This document shows positions 29,707 through 37,901 of a stretch of DNA of 48,863 nucleotides, piece after piece. How positions within the stretch are numbered: the first letter of the stretch is position 1; each line of letters begins with the position of its first letter. The notes beneath the pieces were generated by a model. That model saw only the letters and a list, made by a program, of their open reading frames with translations, made no database searches and was not told where the DNA came from. Source of the DNA: JTS-RE9 sp964649195 (lineage in GTDB: Bacteria > Planctomycetota > Phycisphaerae > Phycisphaerales > Phycisphaeraceae); the NCBI GenBank assembly GCA_964649195.1, contig CAZYPK010000020.1, positions 1-48,863 of the forward strand, written 5' to 3'. Both the position numbers and the translations under genes were made by a program.

Positions 29707-30189
29707 ATGGGCTACATTGCCGACCATCTGACCCAAGGCGAAAAGATCGTCTTTCTCACCAAGCGACACTGGATCACCTCCGTGCCCTGGCCCGCGCTTT
29801 TCTTCATCATCGGCGGGCTATTGCTCTGGCTGGCGATCGCCCGGGAATGGTCCTGGATCAAATACATCAGCTACGGCCTGTTCATCATCGGGGCCGTCAA
29901 CCTGACCTACAAAATCATCGTCAACGCCTCCACCGAGTTCGGCGTCACCGACAAGCGCGTGGTCATCAAGACCGGCATCATCTGGCGCAGAACCCAGGAA
30001 GTCATCCTGCAAAAGGTCGAATCGATCCAGGTCGATCAGTCCATCCCCGGCCGTCTGCTGGGCTACGGCACCATCACGATCACCGGCTCGGGCGGTTCCG
30101 CTGAGCCGCACCGCAACATCGCCCAGCCCCTGCAATTTCGCCGCGCGGTGCAGGAGCGGATTGAGGCGATGCCGCGCGATCATGATTGA
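29707..30189 (+). CDS. Bacterial PH-domain (bPH2) membrane protein
   Basis: 160 residues. Two membrane segments (PWPALFFIIGGLLLWLAIA and ISYGLFIIGAVNLTYKIIV) are followed by a bPH_2 (PF03703-type) domain: TEFGVTDKRVVIKTGIIWR, VILQKVESIQVDQSI and LGYGTITITGSGG. These small proteins (YdbS/YdbT relatives) are common in envelopes, but their function is mostly unknown. The ATG at 29707 has AGGA about 6 bases upstream; the longer upstream frame is repeat DNA. It stands alone between repeats and converges on the MEMO1-family gene, 8 bp away. Confidence 0.85.
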   Translation: MGYIADHLTQGEKIVFLTKRHWITSVPWPALFFIIGGLLLWLAIAREWSWIKYISYGLFIIGAVNLTYKIIVNASTEFGVTDKRVVIKTGIIWRRTQEVILQKVESIQVDQSIPGRLLGYGTITITGSGGSAEPHRNIAQPLQFRRAVQERIEAMPRDHD

Positions 30190-30197
30190 ATCTTCTC

Positions 30198-31007
30198 TTA
30201 CCCGGCGACCCACGCCCCGTAGCCCACGACACGGTCGCGCGGGCCTGCGGTGTCGCCGCTGTTGCGCAGGTCCAGGGTTGTGAGACGCCAGCCGCGCGAT
30301 TGAGCCAGCAGGAGGAGGCCCTGAATGGCGCGCCGGCCGCACGCCTGATCCGATGCGATGGCGGAGGGCGTGAGGTTCTCGATCGCCCGCGCGGTGGCGC
30401 GGTCCATGTCGCCGGCCTTGTCGTAGTCGTGGTAATGGCTCAGGTCGGAGCTGATGACCAGCAGCGTCCGCGGATCGCCGCACAGGGCATCGAGCAGGTC
30501 CGCCACCTGCTGCGCATCGCCATCGCCGGTCACCAGGGGCACGATCGAAAACGAATCGAGCATGACCTGCAAAAAGGGAAGCTGCACCTCCAGGCCATGC
30601 TCCCGATCGTGGGCTGCATCGAAGCGGTGTACGCCTTTCATGCTCAACGCCTGTTCGATTTTCCGCTGATCGACAGCCACCGGTCCCAGCGGTGTATCAA
30701 ACGCTTCATACGATGGCGCCGCAATCCCCTCGAACCCGACATGATGCGAAGGCCCGATGATCACCACGCAATCCCACGCCCGCCGATGGGGTGCGAGCGT
30801 CCGGTAGGCCGAGCCTGCGACGGGGCCGCTGTAGATGTAGCCCGCATGTGGCGCGATGATGGCCCTGGGTTTCGTCGCCGGTCCGGGCTCCGCTTCATGG
30901 ACATATCGCAGCGCCTGCTCCCTGAGCGCCGCCGGCGAATCGGGATAAAACCGCCCCGCCACTGCGGGCGGTCGAATCGAAGGCGAGTTTGCATCGGATG
31001 AGGTCAC
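30198..31007 (-). CDS. MEMO1-family protein (AmmeMemoRadiSam system protein B)
   Basis: 269 residues matching the MEMO1/AmmeMemoRadiSam B family, related to class III extradiol dioxygenases. The metal-site pattern is kept: IIAPHAGYIYSGPVAG, GPSHHVGFEG, REHGLEVQLPFL and SSDLSHYHDY, then DQACGRRAI. In bacteria the family is found beside an AMMECR1 and a radical SAM gene, but neither is in this window, so this copy is solitary. The likely start is GTG at 31007 (TSSDANSPSIRPPAVAGRFYP); an upstream open frame of about 97 codons is repeat DNA. The exact reaction in bacteria is unsettled. Confidence 0.88.
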   Translation of the reverse strand: MTSSDANSPSIRPPAVAGRFYPDSPAALREQALRYVHEAEPGPATKPRAIIAPHAGYIYSGPVAGSAYRTLAPHRRAWDCVVIIGPSHHVGFEGIAAPSYEAFDTPLGPVAVDQRKIEQALSMKGVHRFDAAHDREHGLEVQLPFLQVMLDSFSIVPLVTGDGDAQQVADLLDALCGDPRTLLVISSDLSHYHDYDKAGDMDRATARAIENLTPSAIASDQACGRRAIQGLLLLAQSRGWRLTTLDLRNSGDTAGPRDRVVGYGAWVAG

Positions 31008-31105
31008 GATATCTCGCAATGATCGGAAAGCGGAGCGGAGAGAGCCGAGAGAGCATACGGAGCCGACGGAGCTTGTGGAGCATCCGTCGGGTGGCTGGGC
31101 AGGGC

Positions 31106-31306
31106 AAAAGCATATGGCGGGAGAGCGGGAGCCTCCCGCTGGGAGGGCGAGGCCGCTGGGAGGGCGAGGCTCCCGCCGAGCCGTCGTTTGCGAAGCCCGT
31201 CCGCGGGCTGAAGCAAACGAAAATCGCGCGGCCGGTGATCGTGCCTGATCGTTCGCCTGCCGCGCGAGAACGGCTCGGCGGGAGCCTCGCCCTCCCATAT
31301 GCTTTT
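31106..31306. repeat. Nested inverted repeats upstream of the MEMO1-family gene
   Basis: The outer arms AAAAGCATATGG (31106-31117) and CCATATGCTTTT (31295-31306) are exact inverses. The inner arms at 31158-31184 and 31270-31296 are exact over 27 bp, beginning GGGAGGGCGAGGCTCCC. The loop has another near-perfect stem (CGTTTGCGAAGCCCG against CGGGCTGAAGCAAACG). A GGGAGGGCGAGG word is duplicated in the left arm, so the two sides differ in length. No gene is seen in 31008-31406. Confidence 0.92.
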
Positions 31307-31312
31307 ACCTTG

Positions 31313-31350
31313 GGGTGGCCGGGGCTTCGCGGACTCAGCCCCGGCCACCC
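31313..31350. repeat. Family F hairpin, perfect 14-bp stem
   Basis: Arms GGGTGGCCGGGGCT and AGCCCCGGCCACCC with a ten-base loop. The same stem type is at 29450, 34532 and, in coding frame, at 39001. It lies 56 bp past the der stop codon and may end that transcript. Confidence 0.9.
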
Positions 31351-31406
31351 CTCAGCTCCAGCCACCCGGCACATCCCCCGGCGCATTCGATCTTCGTCCA
31401 CTTGCC

Positions 31407-32834
31407 TCACGCCTTCGCTTCCCCCATCGCCTCCCGTCCTCGAATCAGCAGCTTGATCGGCACCTCACTGAACGGCAACACCTCGCGGAAGCGGTTCATC
31501 AGATACCGCTGATACCCCGAATCGAAAAAGTCTTCGTCATTCACGAACAACCCGATCGTCGGCGGATTCACATCAAGCTGCGTCACGTAATAAACCTTGG
31601 GCCGTTTGCCCTGCTTGGCACTGGGCGGCTTGGCCTTGATGATGTTTTCCACCACGCGATTAAGCTCCCCCGTGGGTACGCGATGGGCCGCCTGCTCGTG
31701 CAGGTTCAGCGCCATTGCCACCACCTCGCGGACGCCCTCTTCGTTCTTCGCGCTGATGAACGCGATCGGGGCATACGCAAAGCCTTTGAGGTGCTTCTCC
31801 AGGTACTTGATGTACTCCTCCTGATCGTGCTCCTTCTCCACCAGATCCCACTTGTTCACCACGATCACGCAAGGCTTGAAGTGCTTCTCGATCTCGTGGG
31901 CGAGCTGCTCGTCAACCTGGCTCACCGGAACCGTGGCGTCGATCAGCAACAGCACCACATCGGCCCTGCGGATCGAACGCAGCGAACGGTGATAGCTGTA
32001 AAACTCGATGTCGCCGTCGAGGCTCTTTCGCTTGCGCACGCCTGCGGTGTCGATGGCGGTGAAAACCTTGTCGCCGAACTCGAAGCGCACATCGACCGAG
32101 TCGCGCGTGGTGCCTTCGATTTCGCTGACGATGACGCGCTGCGAGCCGGCCAGCGCGTTGACCAGCGTGCTCTTGCCCGCGTTGCGTTTGCCGACGATCG
32201 CCATGAGCATGCCGGGCTCGGGCTTGTCCTCCATGCAGGCGTCGCCCTGCCCCAGTTCCTGGGCGGCTTCCATGATCTCCATGAGCGTTTCGCGCAGCTT
32301 GCGGACGAAGTCGCTCCTGTTGTGTTTCGTCTTGGCGGAGACGGGCATCGGCCGGCCAAAGCCCAGTTGATTGGCCTCTTCCGCGTTGGCTTCGAGCTTT
32401 TCGCCATCGACCTTGTTGGCGATGAGCATGACACGTTTGCCGACGGCTCTCTTGCCGGTGATCTTTTTGCCGACGGGGATCGCTCCAGCTTCGCGGAGGA
32501 GCTTGGCGACTTCCTTGTCGAGCGGGACGATGCCGGTCTGGGCATCGACGATGAAGAGGATCAGGTGGGCATCGGCGACGCCGATTGCTATCTGGCGTTC
32601 GACATCGAGGGTGAGGTTCTGGGAGTCTTCGATGCCGTGGCCGCCGGTGTCGGTCAGTTCGATGGCCATGGAATCACCGCCATCGGGATCGATGAGGTCG
32701 GCGAAGGTGGAGATGCGATCGCGCGTGACGCCGGGCGTCGGATCGACGATGGAGATCATCCGCTGAGCGATAAGGTTGAGCAGGCTGGACTTGCCGACGT
32801 TGGGCCTGCCGACGATGACGACCTTGGGGATCAT
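31407..32834 (-). CDS. der: Ribosome biogenesis GTPase Der (EngA)
   Basis: 475 residues. The two tandem G domains unique to Der are seen: the first has GRPNVGKSSLLN (9-20), DTGGHG and NKVDG; the second, starting near residue 210, has VGKRNAGKSTLVNALAG, DTAGVRKRKS and NKWDL. A KH-like C-terminal domain follows (KVYYVTQLDVNPPTIGLFVND, RYLMNRFRE). Der helps mature the 50S subunit and is essential in most bacteria. The frame is complete and the length typical. The family B fragment at 32943 lies about 110 bp upstream of the start. Confidence 0.97.
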   Translation of the reverse strand: MIPKVVIVGRPNVGKSSLLNLIAQRMISIVDPTPGVTRDRISTFADLIDPDGGDSMAIELTDTGGHGIEDSQNLTLDVERQIAIGVADAHLILFIVDAQTGIVPLDKEVAKLLREAGAIPVGKKITGKRAVGKRVMLIANKVDGEKLEANAEEANQLGFGRPMPVSAKTKHNRSDFVRKLRETLMEIMEAAQELGQGDACMEDKPEPGMLMAIVGKRNAGKSTLVNALAGSQRVIVSEIEGTTRDSVDVRFEFGDKVFTAIDTAGVRKRKSLDGDIEFYSYHRSLRSIRRADVVLLLIDATVPVSQVDEQLAHEIEKHFKPCVIVVNKWDLVEKEHDQEEYIKYLEKHLKGFAYAPIAFISAKNEEGVREVVAMALNLHEQAAHRVPTGELNRVVENIIKAKPPSAKQGKRPKVYYVTQLDVNPPTIGLFVNDEDFFDSGYQRYLMNRFREVLPFSEVPIKLLIRGREAMGEAKA

Positions 32835-32942
32835 GGGAAATTCAAGCGTGAAAGGCTGGCGAAGGAGGCGCCCGCCGCGCGGGGCGAACCACGAATGATA
32901 GACGAAAAGGACGGGGCCTGCCGGGGAGATGGAACCGTCTTG

Positions 32943-33012
32943 CAGGGTCGTTTAATTCTCGACACCCACTCTGTCGGAAGTTCCAAATTGCAACCTTCAA
33001 AGAAGCTCCAGG
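32943..33012. repeat. Family B element, partial copy 4
   Basis: Only the left half is present: CAGGGTCGTTTAATTCTCG, then CTGTCGGAAGTTCCAAATTG and AAGAAGCTCCAGG, closely matching the left half of copy 2 (20341-20415). The right half is absent, so this is a deletion remnant or a half element. Confidence 0.8.
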
Positions 33013-33033
33013 ACCCCGATGCCGTCCATTCCA

Positions 33034-33657
33034 TCACACCACATCCACATTCTTGAACACCGCATCCTGAATCGGCACGACGGCTTCGAGGATGTCACGC
33101 ATCACGCGGGCCGGTGAGCCGATCGAGTCCACCTCCAGGATCAGGTTCTTTTTGTAGTGATCGAGCACCGGCCGCGTTTCATTCTCATACACCGCCCAGC
33201 GACGACGGATGGTCGCTTCGTTGGCGTCATCGAATCGGTTCTCCTTCAAGGCCCGACGGCGAAGGCGCTCGAACATGCTCGCCTCGTCCTTGCAGACCAG
33301 ATGGATGACCTTGAGCACCTTGATGTGCTTTTCGATGATCTTCGCCTGCTCCACGGTGCGGGGAATGCCGTCGAGGATGAGCAGATCCTTTTTGGGCTTG
33401 TACTGGCTCAGCACGGTGTGGGCATGAATCGAGTCCGCCCACATCTGCACGGTGATGTCATCGGGGACCAGTTCGCCGCGGGAGCTGTAGTCGTAGAAAA
33501 TTTTGCCGAGCTTGCTGGTGATGTCGATCTGTCGAAAGACATCGCCGCAGGCGCAGTGGTAGAAGCCGGGGATGGTGCCCAGGATTTTTCCCTGCGTGCC
33601 TTTGCCCGCGCCGGGCGCACCGAAAAGAAGGATGGTCTTATAGCGTTCGTGGCTCAT
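33034..33657 (-). CDS. adk: Adenylate kinase-type nucleoside monophosphate kinase
   Basis: 207 residues. The P-loop is FGAPGAGKGTQ (residues 12-22). AMP-site blocks follow: CGDVFRQ in place of the usual SGDLLR, GELVPDD, LILDGIPRTVEQA (Ile instead of Phe in the GFPR motif) and RFDDANEATIRRRWAVYENET. The LID region is short, without the four-Cys zinc loop, so this is the short-type kinase. It balances AMP, ADP and ATP; UMP/CMP kinase activity cannot be excluded. The ATG at 33657 is the family start; the frame upstream is repeated words. It is the gene after nuoA in the same direction. Confidence 0.88.
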   Translation of the reverse strand: MSHERYKTILLFGAPGAGKGTQGKILGTIPGFYHCACGDVFRQIDITSKLGKIFYDYSSRGELVPDDITVQMWADSIHAHTVLSQYKPKKDLLILDGIPRTVEQAKIIEKHIKVLKVIHLVCKDEASMFERLRRRALKENRFDDANEATIRRRWAVYENETRPVLDHYKKNLILEVDSIGSPARVMRDILEAVVPIQDAVFKNVDVV

Positions 33658-33660
33658 CGA

Positions 33661-33795
33661 TAGAGTTCCAGGTTGCAAGTTCCAGGTTCCAAGTCGGAGG
33701 TTCCAAGTTCCAGGTTGCAGGTTCCAGGTTGCGGGTTTCAGTCGGAGTGATCGCCGGAACATGGAACCTGGAACTTGGAACAAGGAACATGGAAC
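33661..33795. repeat. Word repeats (GTTCCAGGTT-type) between nuoA and adk
   Basis: About nine cycles of a GGTTCCAGGTTGCAA-like word on the left, then the inverse (ACCTGGAACTTGGAACA) on the right, giving a ragged palindrome. It lies in the nuoA-adk gap. Confidence 0.85.
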
Positions 33796-33816
33796 GCGGA
33801 ACCGGAGGGGAAAAAA

Positions 33817-34269
33817 TCATCGGCCCGCTTCATTGGCGAGCATTTCAGGATCGCGGCGGGCCAGCGATTTGAGGTCCGCAGCCGCGGCGCCCTTGAAGGA
33901 TGTGTTGATGCTGCTGCGCACCCAGTCGAGGCTGCCCGAGTACCACTCGTAGGCATACCCCACGATCACGATGCCCAGAAACGGGAGGCCGACGATGAGG
34001 GCCTCGGCAGGGAACTGGCGGAAGACCACCGCCCAGGGATAGATGAGGGCGACTTCGACATCGAAGACAAGATAGAAAAGGGCGACGATGTAAAAACGAA
34101 GGTCGAACTGGACCCAGCTTTCACCGATGGTCGGCTCGCCGCATTCGTAGATCGCCTCCTTCTCCTCGTTGGGCAGGCTGGGCCGCACAAGGCCGCTGAT
34201 GATGAGATTGACCAGCACGAAGCCGAACCCGACGCCAAGGAAGATTGCAACGGAGAGGACTTGTTCCAC
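33817..34269 (-). CDS. nuoA: NADH-quinone oxidoreductase subunit A
   Basis: 150 residues with three membrane segments. The NuoA signature is plain: the loop EAIYECGEPTIGESWVQFDL followed by RFYIVALFYLVFDVEVALIY. NuoA is part of the membrane arm of complex I near the quinone site. The start is GTG at 34269, with GGAG 12 bases upstream of it. The C-terminus runs about 25 residues beyond the usual end (INTSFKGAAAADLKSLARR). NuoB and the rest of the nuo operon are not downstream as expected; adenylate kinase is. The gene is thus separated from its usual partners, at least in this window. Confidence 0.95.
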   Translation of the reverse strand: MEQVLSVAIFLGVGFGFVLVNLIISGLVRPSLPNEEKEAIYECGEPTIGESWVQFDLRFYIVALFYLVFDVEVALIYPWAVVFRQFPAEALIVGLPFLGIVIVGYAYEWYSGSLDWVRSSINTSFKGAAAADLKSLARRDPEMLANEAGR

Positions 34270-34365
34270 AGATGATGCTCCGAGAGGTCTGCGGATGATA
34301 ATGGAGCAGGTGGCAGGTCACAAGGCAAAAATGCGGGGCGGAATGTGGCGGTGCTCTGCCACCTC

Positions 34366-34510
34366 TCCCTCTGGGAGAGGTCGGCGAAGCTTTGCGAGCC
34401 GGGTGAGGGTGGTTCCACGATTGATGTTGCGTCGAAAGTCCTGCCCTCACCTGTCTCCATCGCCAGGCTGCGCGGGCGATGGAGACTGTCCTCTCCCCAA
34501 GGGAGAGGGC
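34366..34510. repeat. Family E stem repeat
   Basis: A CTCTCCCTCTGGGAGAG hairpin is followed by a perfect 12-bp stem, GTCTCCATCGCC (34453-34464) and GGCGATGGAGAC (34475-34486), and a CTCTCCCC/GGGAGAG hairpin. It parallels the set at 29500-29560. No gene is found in 34270-34668. Confidence 0.85.
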
Positions 34511-34531
34511 GAAGCGGCAGGCCCTGACGAC

Positions 34532-34616
34532 GGGTGGCTGGGGCTGAGTCCGCGAAGCCCCGGCCCGATGAAACAGCAAGGCGCCGGGGCGTCGAAGACT
34601 CCGCCCCAGCCACCCG
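34532..34616. repeat. Family F two-hairpin element (non-coding copy)
   Basis: 85 bp: GGGTGGCTGGGGCTGAG and its return CGAAGCCCCGG, a spacer of about 25 bp, then GGGGCGTCGAAGACTCCGCC and CCAGCCACCC. The same layout, 87 bp long, is in frame inside actB at 39001-39087. Confidence 0.88.
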
Positions 34617-34668
34617 GATTCAAACCGAACCACTACCCGAACGTCCGGCATCCCCAGCCCCGTCCGCC

Positions 34669-35385
34669 TCACGGCTCGGCCAGGCCTTCGCGGATCGCAT
34701 AGCGGGCCAGCACGACGCGGTCGTGGATGTCCAGCTTGGTCATCAGGCTGCCGCAGTGATTTTCGATCGTCTTCACGCTGATGGACATGGTGCTGGCGAT
34801 TTCCTTTTTGGAAAGGCCGCGGGCCACGTAACGAAGCACCTCCAGCTCGCGCGGGGTCAGGGTGGAGCTTCGTGTGGCGGCATCCTCGACCAGGCGGACG
34901 CCGTCGTCGCCGATGATCATCCGTTCGCGGACATCCCTGGAGAAGAAGATGCCGCCTGCCGACACTTCGCGGACGGCTGCGACCACGACCTCGGGCGGCT
35001 CCCGCTTGGTCACATAGCCGCGCGCCTTGATGCGCAGCGCCTGCTCGATGTAGCGATCGTTGAAGAAGGCGCTGAGGAAGATGATGCGGGTCTTCATGTG
35101 AAGCGACATGATCCGCTCGGCGGCATCGAAGCAGATCAGGCCCGGCATGTCGATGTCCATCAGCACGATGTCCGGCGCATGCGTGGCACACATGGCGATG
35201 GCCTGCTCGGCGTTGACCGCCTTGGCGACGACGGAAAAACCGGACTCACGGTTGAGCCGTTCGCTGAGCACATCGCGCACCAGCATGTGATCATCCGCCA
35301 GCAGGATGCGAACGGAGCCCGGGGCCGCCGGGCTTTCGCCGGCGCTGTCGGGGATGGAACCGCTGGATCGCAATCGCTCGTTCAT
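34669..35385 (-). CDS. NarL/FixJ-type response regulator
   Basis: 238 residues. The receiver domain starts near residue 26 (RILLADDHMLVRDVL); the phosphate acceptor is Asp77 in IVLMDIDMPG, and the switch Lys is in RGYVTKREPP. The C-terminal LuxR-type helix-turn-helix is LTPRELEVLRYVARGLSKKEIASTM followed by KTIENHCGSLMTKL. It binds DNA when phosphorylated by a histidine kinase; none is adjacent, so it is an orphan in this window. A serine/proline-rich lead of 25 residues precedes the receiver. Its targets are unknown; the divergent respiratory operon 400 bp away is a possible target by position only. Confidence 0.92.
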   Translation of the reverse strand: MNERLRSSGSIPDSAGESPAAPGSVRILLADDHMLVRDVLSERLNRESGFSVVAKAVNAEQAIAMCATHAPDIVLMDIDMPGLICFDAAERIMSLHMKTRIIFLSAFFNDRYIEQALRIKARGYVTKREPPEVVVAAVREVSAGGIFFSRDVRERMIIGDDGVRLVEDAATRSSTLTPRELEVLRYVARGLSKKEIASTMSISVKTIENHCGSLMTKLDIHDRVVLARYAIREGLAEP

Positions 35386-35602
35386 AAAACCTCATATGCC
35401 AAACCTCCCCAACCTGAACAACAACATTTCAATCGATGCGGACGGGATGATATGCGACAATGAATCACCCGATCGTCTTCCCATTGATCCGAGCGGGCAT
35501 ATTGTTTCATTCCGCAACAATCAGGGTCTTTACCCCGCTCAGGGGAGAAGGGGCAAAGGCAATTGCGTTTTCCGTCTCCTGTTTTCTGTCCCCTGTTCCG
35601 CA

Positions 35603-35635
35603 GACGCGCAGCGAGGACGCTGCGGCTATGAATCC
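35603..35635. repeat. 35-bp hairpin repeat, single copy
   Basis: One unit of the array found at 949-1123, with hairpin CGCAGCG, AGGA, CGCTGCG. It also shares the upstream flank (CCCCTGTTCCGCA) with the array. It lies in the 35386-35788 intergenic stretch, where no gene is seen. Confidence 0.9.
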
Positions 35636-35685
35636 TCTGCCCCCTGCCCCCTGCGTTTGCCCTGGAAAAATCTGTCGTAAATCGC

Positions 35686-35712
35686 TTGACATTCCGATGG
35701 ATATGATACACT
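35686..35712 (+). promoter_or_regulatory. Candidate promoter upstream of the respiratory operon
   Basis: A full -35 box TTGACA at 35686-35691, a 15-bp spacer and TACACT at 35707-35712 with a TGA extension just before it. The spacer is short, but the extended -10 compensates. It would start transcription near 35719, about 70 nt before the next gene. Confidence 0.5.
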
Positions 35713-35788
35713 TTGGATGGTTCCACCCGGTTCTGATTTTGGTCGGTATCACGTGATCGGTTCCACTCACTTCTCAAGGAGCACGTTG

Positions 35789-36307
35789 ATGTCGGAAGCA
35801 GTTCATTCATTCGTTGGCATGGCCGATTCGGTTCCCACAACGCAGACCAGCACGATTCAGGCGACGCTGCGGCGGGCCTGGGCGTGGTGGCTGATGCTGC
35901 TGGTGATTCCGTTTGTGTTGTTCCTGACGCTGCTGGTTTACCTGTCGCTGGGGCCGGTGAAGAACGCGGCGGTGGGGCAGATGTATTTCATCGCGGCGGT
36001 GGCGTGGCTGGGCATCGCGGTGCCGGCCAGCTTCTTTGTGCGCGCCCGGTACTTCCGCGACTACTGGGCCGGGGGCCTGTGCAAGCCCGCCGACTACCTG
36101 CGCGGCACGCTGACGGCCTGGCTCACCATCGAGATCGGCGGCCTGATCAGCCTGGTCGGCTGCTTCATGAGCAACTCGCTCACGCCCAACGTGCTGCCTG
36201 CCGTGGTCGCGTTCATCCTGTTCACCCCCTTCTGGCCCAGCGGCGAAGCGATGACCATGCCCCTGGGCGATGAGGAAGACCCCGAAATCATGCGGCACCC
36301 GCGATGA
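35789..36307 (+). CDS. Four-segment membrane protein of unknown function
   Basis: 172 residues with about four hydrophobic segments: WWLMLLVIPFVLFLTLLVYL, MYFIAAVAWLGIAVPASFF, GTLTAWLTIEIGGLISLVG and LPAVVAFILFTPFW. No family motif is recognised. The ATG at 35789 has AAGGA eight bases upstream; the frame is open further up, but without a ribosome site. It lies first after the candidate promoter at 35686 and about 900 bp ahead of actA, in the same direction, so a role near the respiratory chain is possible but not shown. Confidence 0.75.
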   Translation: MSEAVHSFVGMADSVPTTQTSTIQATLRRAWAWWLMLLVIPFVLFLTLLVYLSLGPVKNAAVGQMYFIAAVAWLGIAVPASFFVRARYFRDYWAGGLCKPADYLRGTLTAWLTIEIGGLISLVGCFMSNSLTPNVLPAVVAFILFTPFWPSGEAMTMPLGDEEDPEIMRHPR

Positions 36308-36380
36308 GCGGCAGCCGGCAGCGGCAGGAGCAGCGGCAGCAGCCGTAACTTGCACGCCAATCATCGGCAGGCGGTTCAAT

Positions 36381-36830
36381 GTGTCTCGACGAAAGAAACT
36401 CATCTGGTTGTCCGCCATTGTCCTGATGTCGGCGATTGGTCTGTTGATCCACCCGTTGGTGATGTCGTTTCTGCTCCTTGCGGAGCGATGCAGGTCGGAA
36501 TATCCAACCGCCAACGCCATTTCCGCCGTGACGAGGCATGTTCAAAAACACCAGGGGCAATGGCCGACGACATGGGATGACCTCTCGTTCCCGCCGGATC
36601 TGCGCCATCAGGTCAATATCCGATTTGATGTGACATCCAGGCAGATTCTCGCAAATCGGCGCCTGATTCACGAAGTGATTACACCGGTCACCGGCCCCTT
36701 CCGAATCTATCCCCATTCAAAAGACGATCTCGACCATCTCCTTTCTCAACTGATCATCTTCAACGCATTGGATGACGATGCACACCCGCCGACAACCGAT
36801 GCGGGAGCGAGCGGGCGGCGCGTGCGTTGA
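36381..36830 (+). CDS. Small membrane-anchored protein of unknown function
   Basis: About 149 residues from the GTG at 36381 (SRRKKLIWLSAIVLMSAIGL). A positively charged start and one strong membrane segment are followed by a soluble domain with ISAVTRHVQKHQGQWPTTWDDL, a pattern seen in pseudopilin-like or uncharacterised planctomycete proteins. An ATG at 36270 is in frame but would overlap the preceding gene and add a low-complexity Ala tract, so GTG is favoured. No function can be assigned. Confidence 0.6.
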   Translation: MSRRKKLIWLSAIVLMSAIGLLIHPLVMSFLLLAERCRSEYPTANAISAVTRHVQKHQGQWPTTWDDLSFPPDLRHQVNIRFDVTSRQILANRRLIHEVITPVTGPFRIYPHSKDDLDHLLSQLIIFNALDDDAHPPTTDAGASGRRVR

Positions 36831-36835
36831 TTTTC

Positions 36836-36896
36836 GCAGCCGCAGCGTCCTCGCTGCGCGTGCCTTGGAAACGCGCAGCGAGGGCGTTGCGGCTGC
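36836..36896. repeat. Inverted pair of 35-bp hairpin repeat units
   Basis: Two units in opposite direction (36836-36861 and 36871-36896) pair with two mismatches over 26 bp and form a larger cruciform. They overlap the region after the previous gene's stop codon. The rest of 36897-37220 shows no gene. Confidence 0.88.
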
Positions 36897-37220
36897 GACA
36901 CCATTGGCCGTGACACTTTGCCGCAGCTCTTGCGACGAATTGCCGCACCGAGGGGCGCCGATGATCCATTATTGTTCCCCGCGATTCGATCATCAGGTTT
37001 TCACCCGGTTATTGGACGAGTGAAAACCGATTGACCGATGAGCAAACGGGCGGCACCGCAGCAGCGGCATTTGTAGCCGCCTCCCGTTTGGCTGTGATCA
37101 TCCGAAACATGGATGAGGAACGACGGAAGCACCCCCACTACGTTTGGGATGCCCTTATATTCCAGCCCTGCTTCGACTGCGATCCGTGGCTTTGATTTTG
37201 TTCTTCAACCTGCCGCCATC

Positions 37221-37901
37221 ATGAGTGAAGTGCAGTCCGACAAGCCGTTCGTCTTCCCGCGCTGGGCCAACTACCTGTTGCCTGCGTTATTGCTGATGGG
37301 CATTGGAGCGGGGCCTTACCTGGTGGTGGCGCTGGGGCTGGGCGGGTCGCCGGTGACGACGGATGTGGGGTATCAGCCGGTGCAGCCGGTGGAGTTCAGC
37401 CATGCGTTGCATGCAGGCAAGTTGGGGGTGGATTGCCGGTATTGCCACACGACGGTGGACAAGGCCGCCTTTGCCGCGATTCCACCGACGCAGACCTGCC
37501 TGAACTGTCATTCGTCGATCAAAACCGACAGTCCGAAGCTGCTGAAGGTGCGCGAGAGCGGCGTCACCGGCAAGCCGATCGAGTGGGTGAAGGTTCACAA
37601 TCTGCCTGATTACGCCTACTTCGATCACAGTGCTCACATCAACAAAGGCGTCTCCTGCGTCTCGTGTCACGGCCGGGTCGATCAGATGGAAACGGTCTAT
37701 CAGGCCAGGACGCTTTCAATGAGCTTCTGCATCGAGTGCCACCGCGCCCCGGAAAAACACCTGCGGCCGCTCGATCAGGTGATGAACCTGGCGTGGACCC
37801 CGCCCGATGGCGATCAACTCAAAATCGGCCTCGAAATGAAACAGAAACTCGGCATCCGCGATGCGGCTTACATGACCAGTTGTTCGGTATGCCATCGATA
37901 A
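37221..37901 (+). CDS. actA: Alternative complex III subunit A, pentaheme cytochrome c
   Basis: 226 residues. One N-terminal membrane segment (YLLPALLLMGIGAGPYLVVAL) anchors a periplasmic domain with five CxxCH heme motifs at residues 72, 93, 146, 170 and 221. Five hemes and the order of neighbours match ActA of the quinol:cytochrome c oxidoreductase ACIII. It passes electrons from the complex to ActE or a soluble carrier. The fifth motif lies right at the C-terminus. The ATG at 37221 is preferred over an upstream ATG in front of non-conserved sequence. The stop codon is at the base of the word palindrome at 37900-38019. Confidence 0.95.
   Translation: MSEVQSDKPFVFPRWANYLLPALLLMGIGAGPYLVVALGLGGSPVTTDVGYQPVQPVEFSHALHAGKLGVDCRYCHTTVDKAAFAAIPPTQTCLNCHSSIKTDSPKLLKVRESGVTGKPIEWVKVHNLPDYAYFDHSAHINKGVSCVSCHGRVDQMETVYQARTLSMSFCIECHRAPEKHLRPLDQVMNLAWTPPDGDQLKIGLEMKQKLGIRDAAYMTSCSVCHR

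Noticed and set aside
31008..31298. 97-codon extension of the MEMO1-family protein
   Set aside because: It reads through nested inverted repeats, and the family start fits the GTG at 31007.
33658..33783. 42-codon extension of adenylate kinase
   Set aside because: It codes repeated Trp-Asn-Leu units from the word repeats; the family begins right before the P-loop.
35386..35788. tRNA or small RNA gene in the 400-bp gap
   Set aside because: No cloverleaf or conserved tRNA boxes were seen; the gap holds the hairpin repeat and a candidate promoter.
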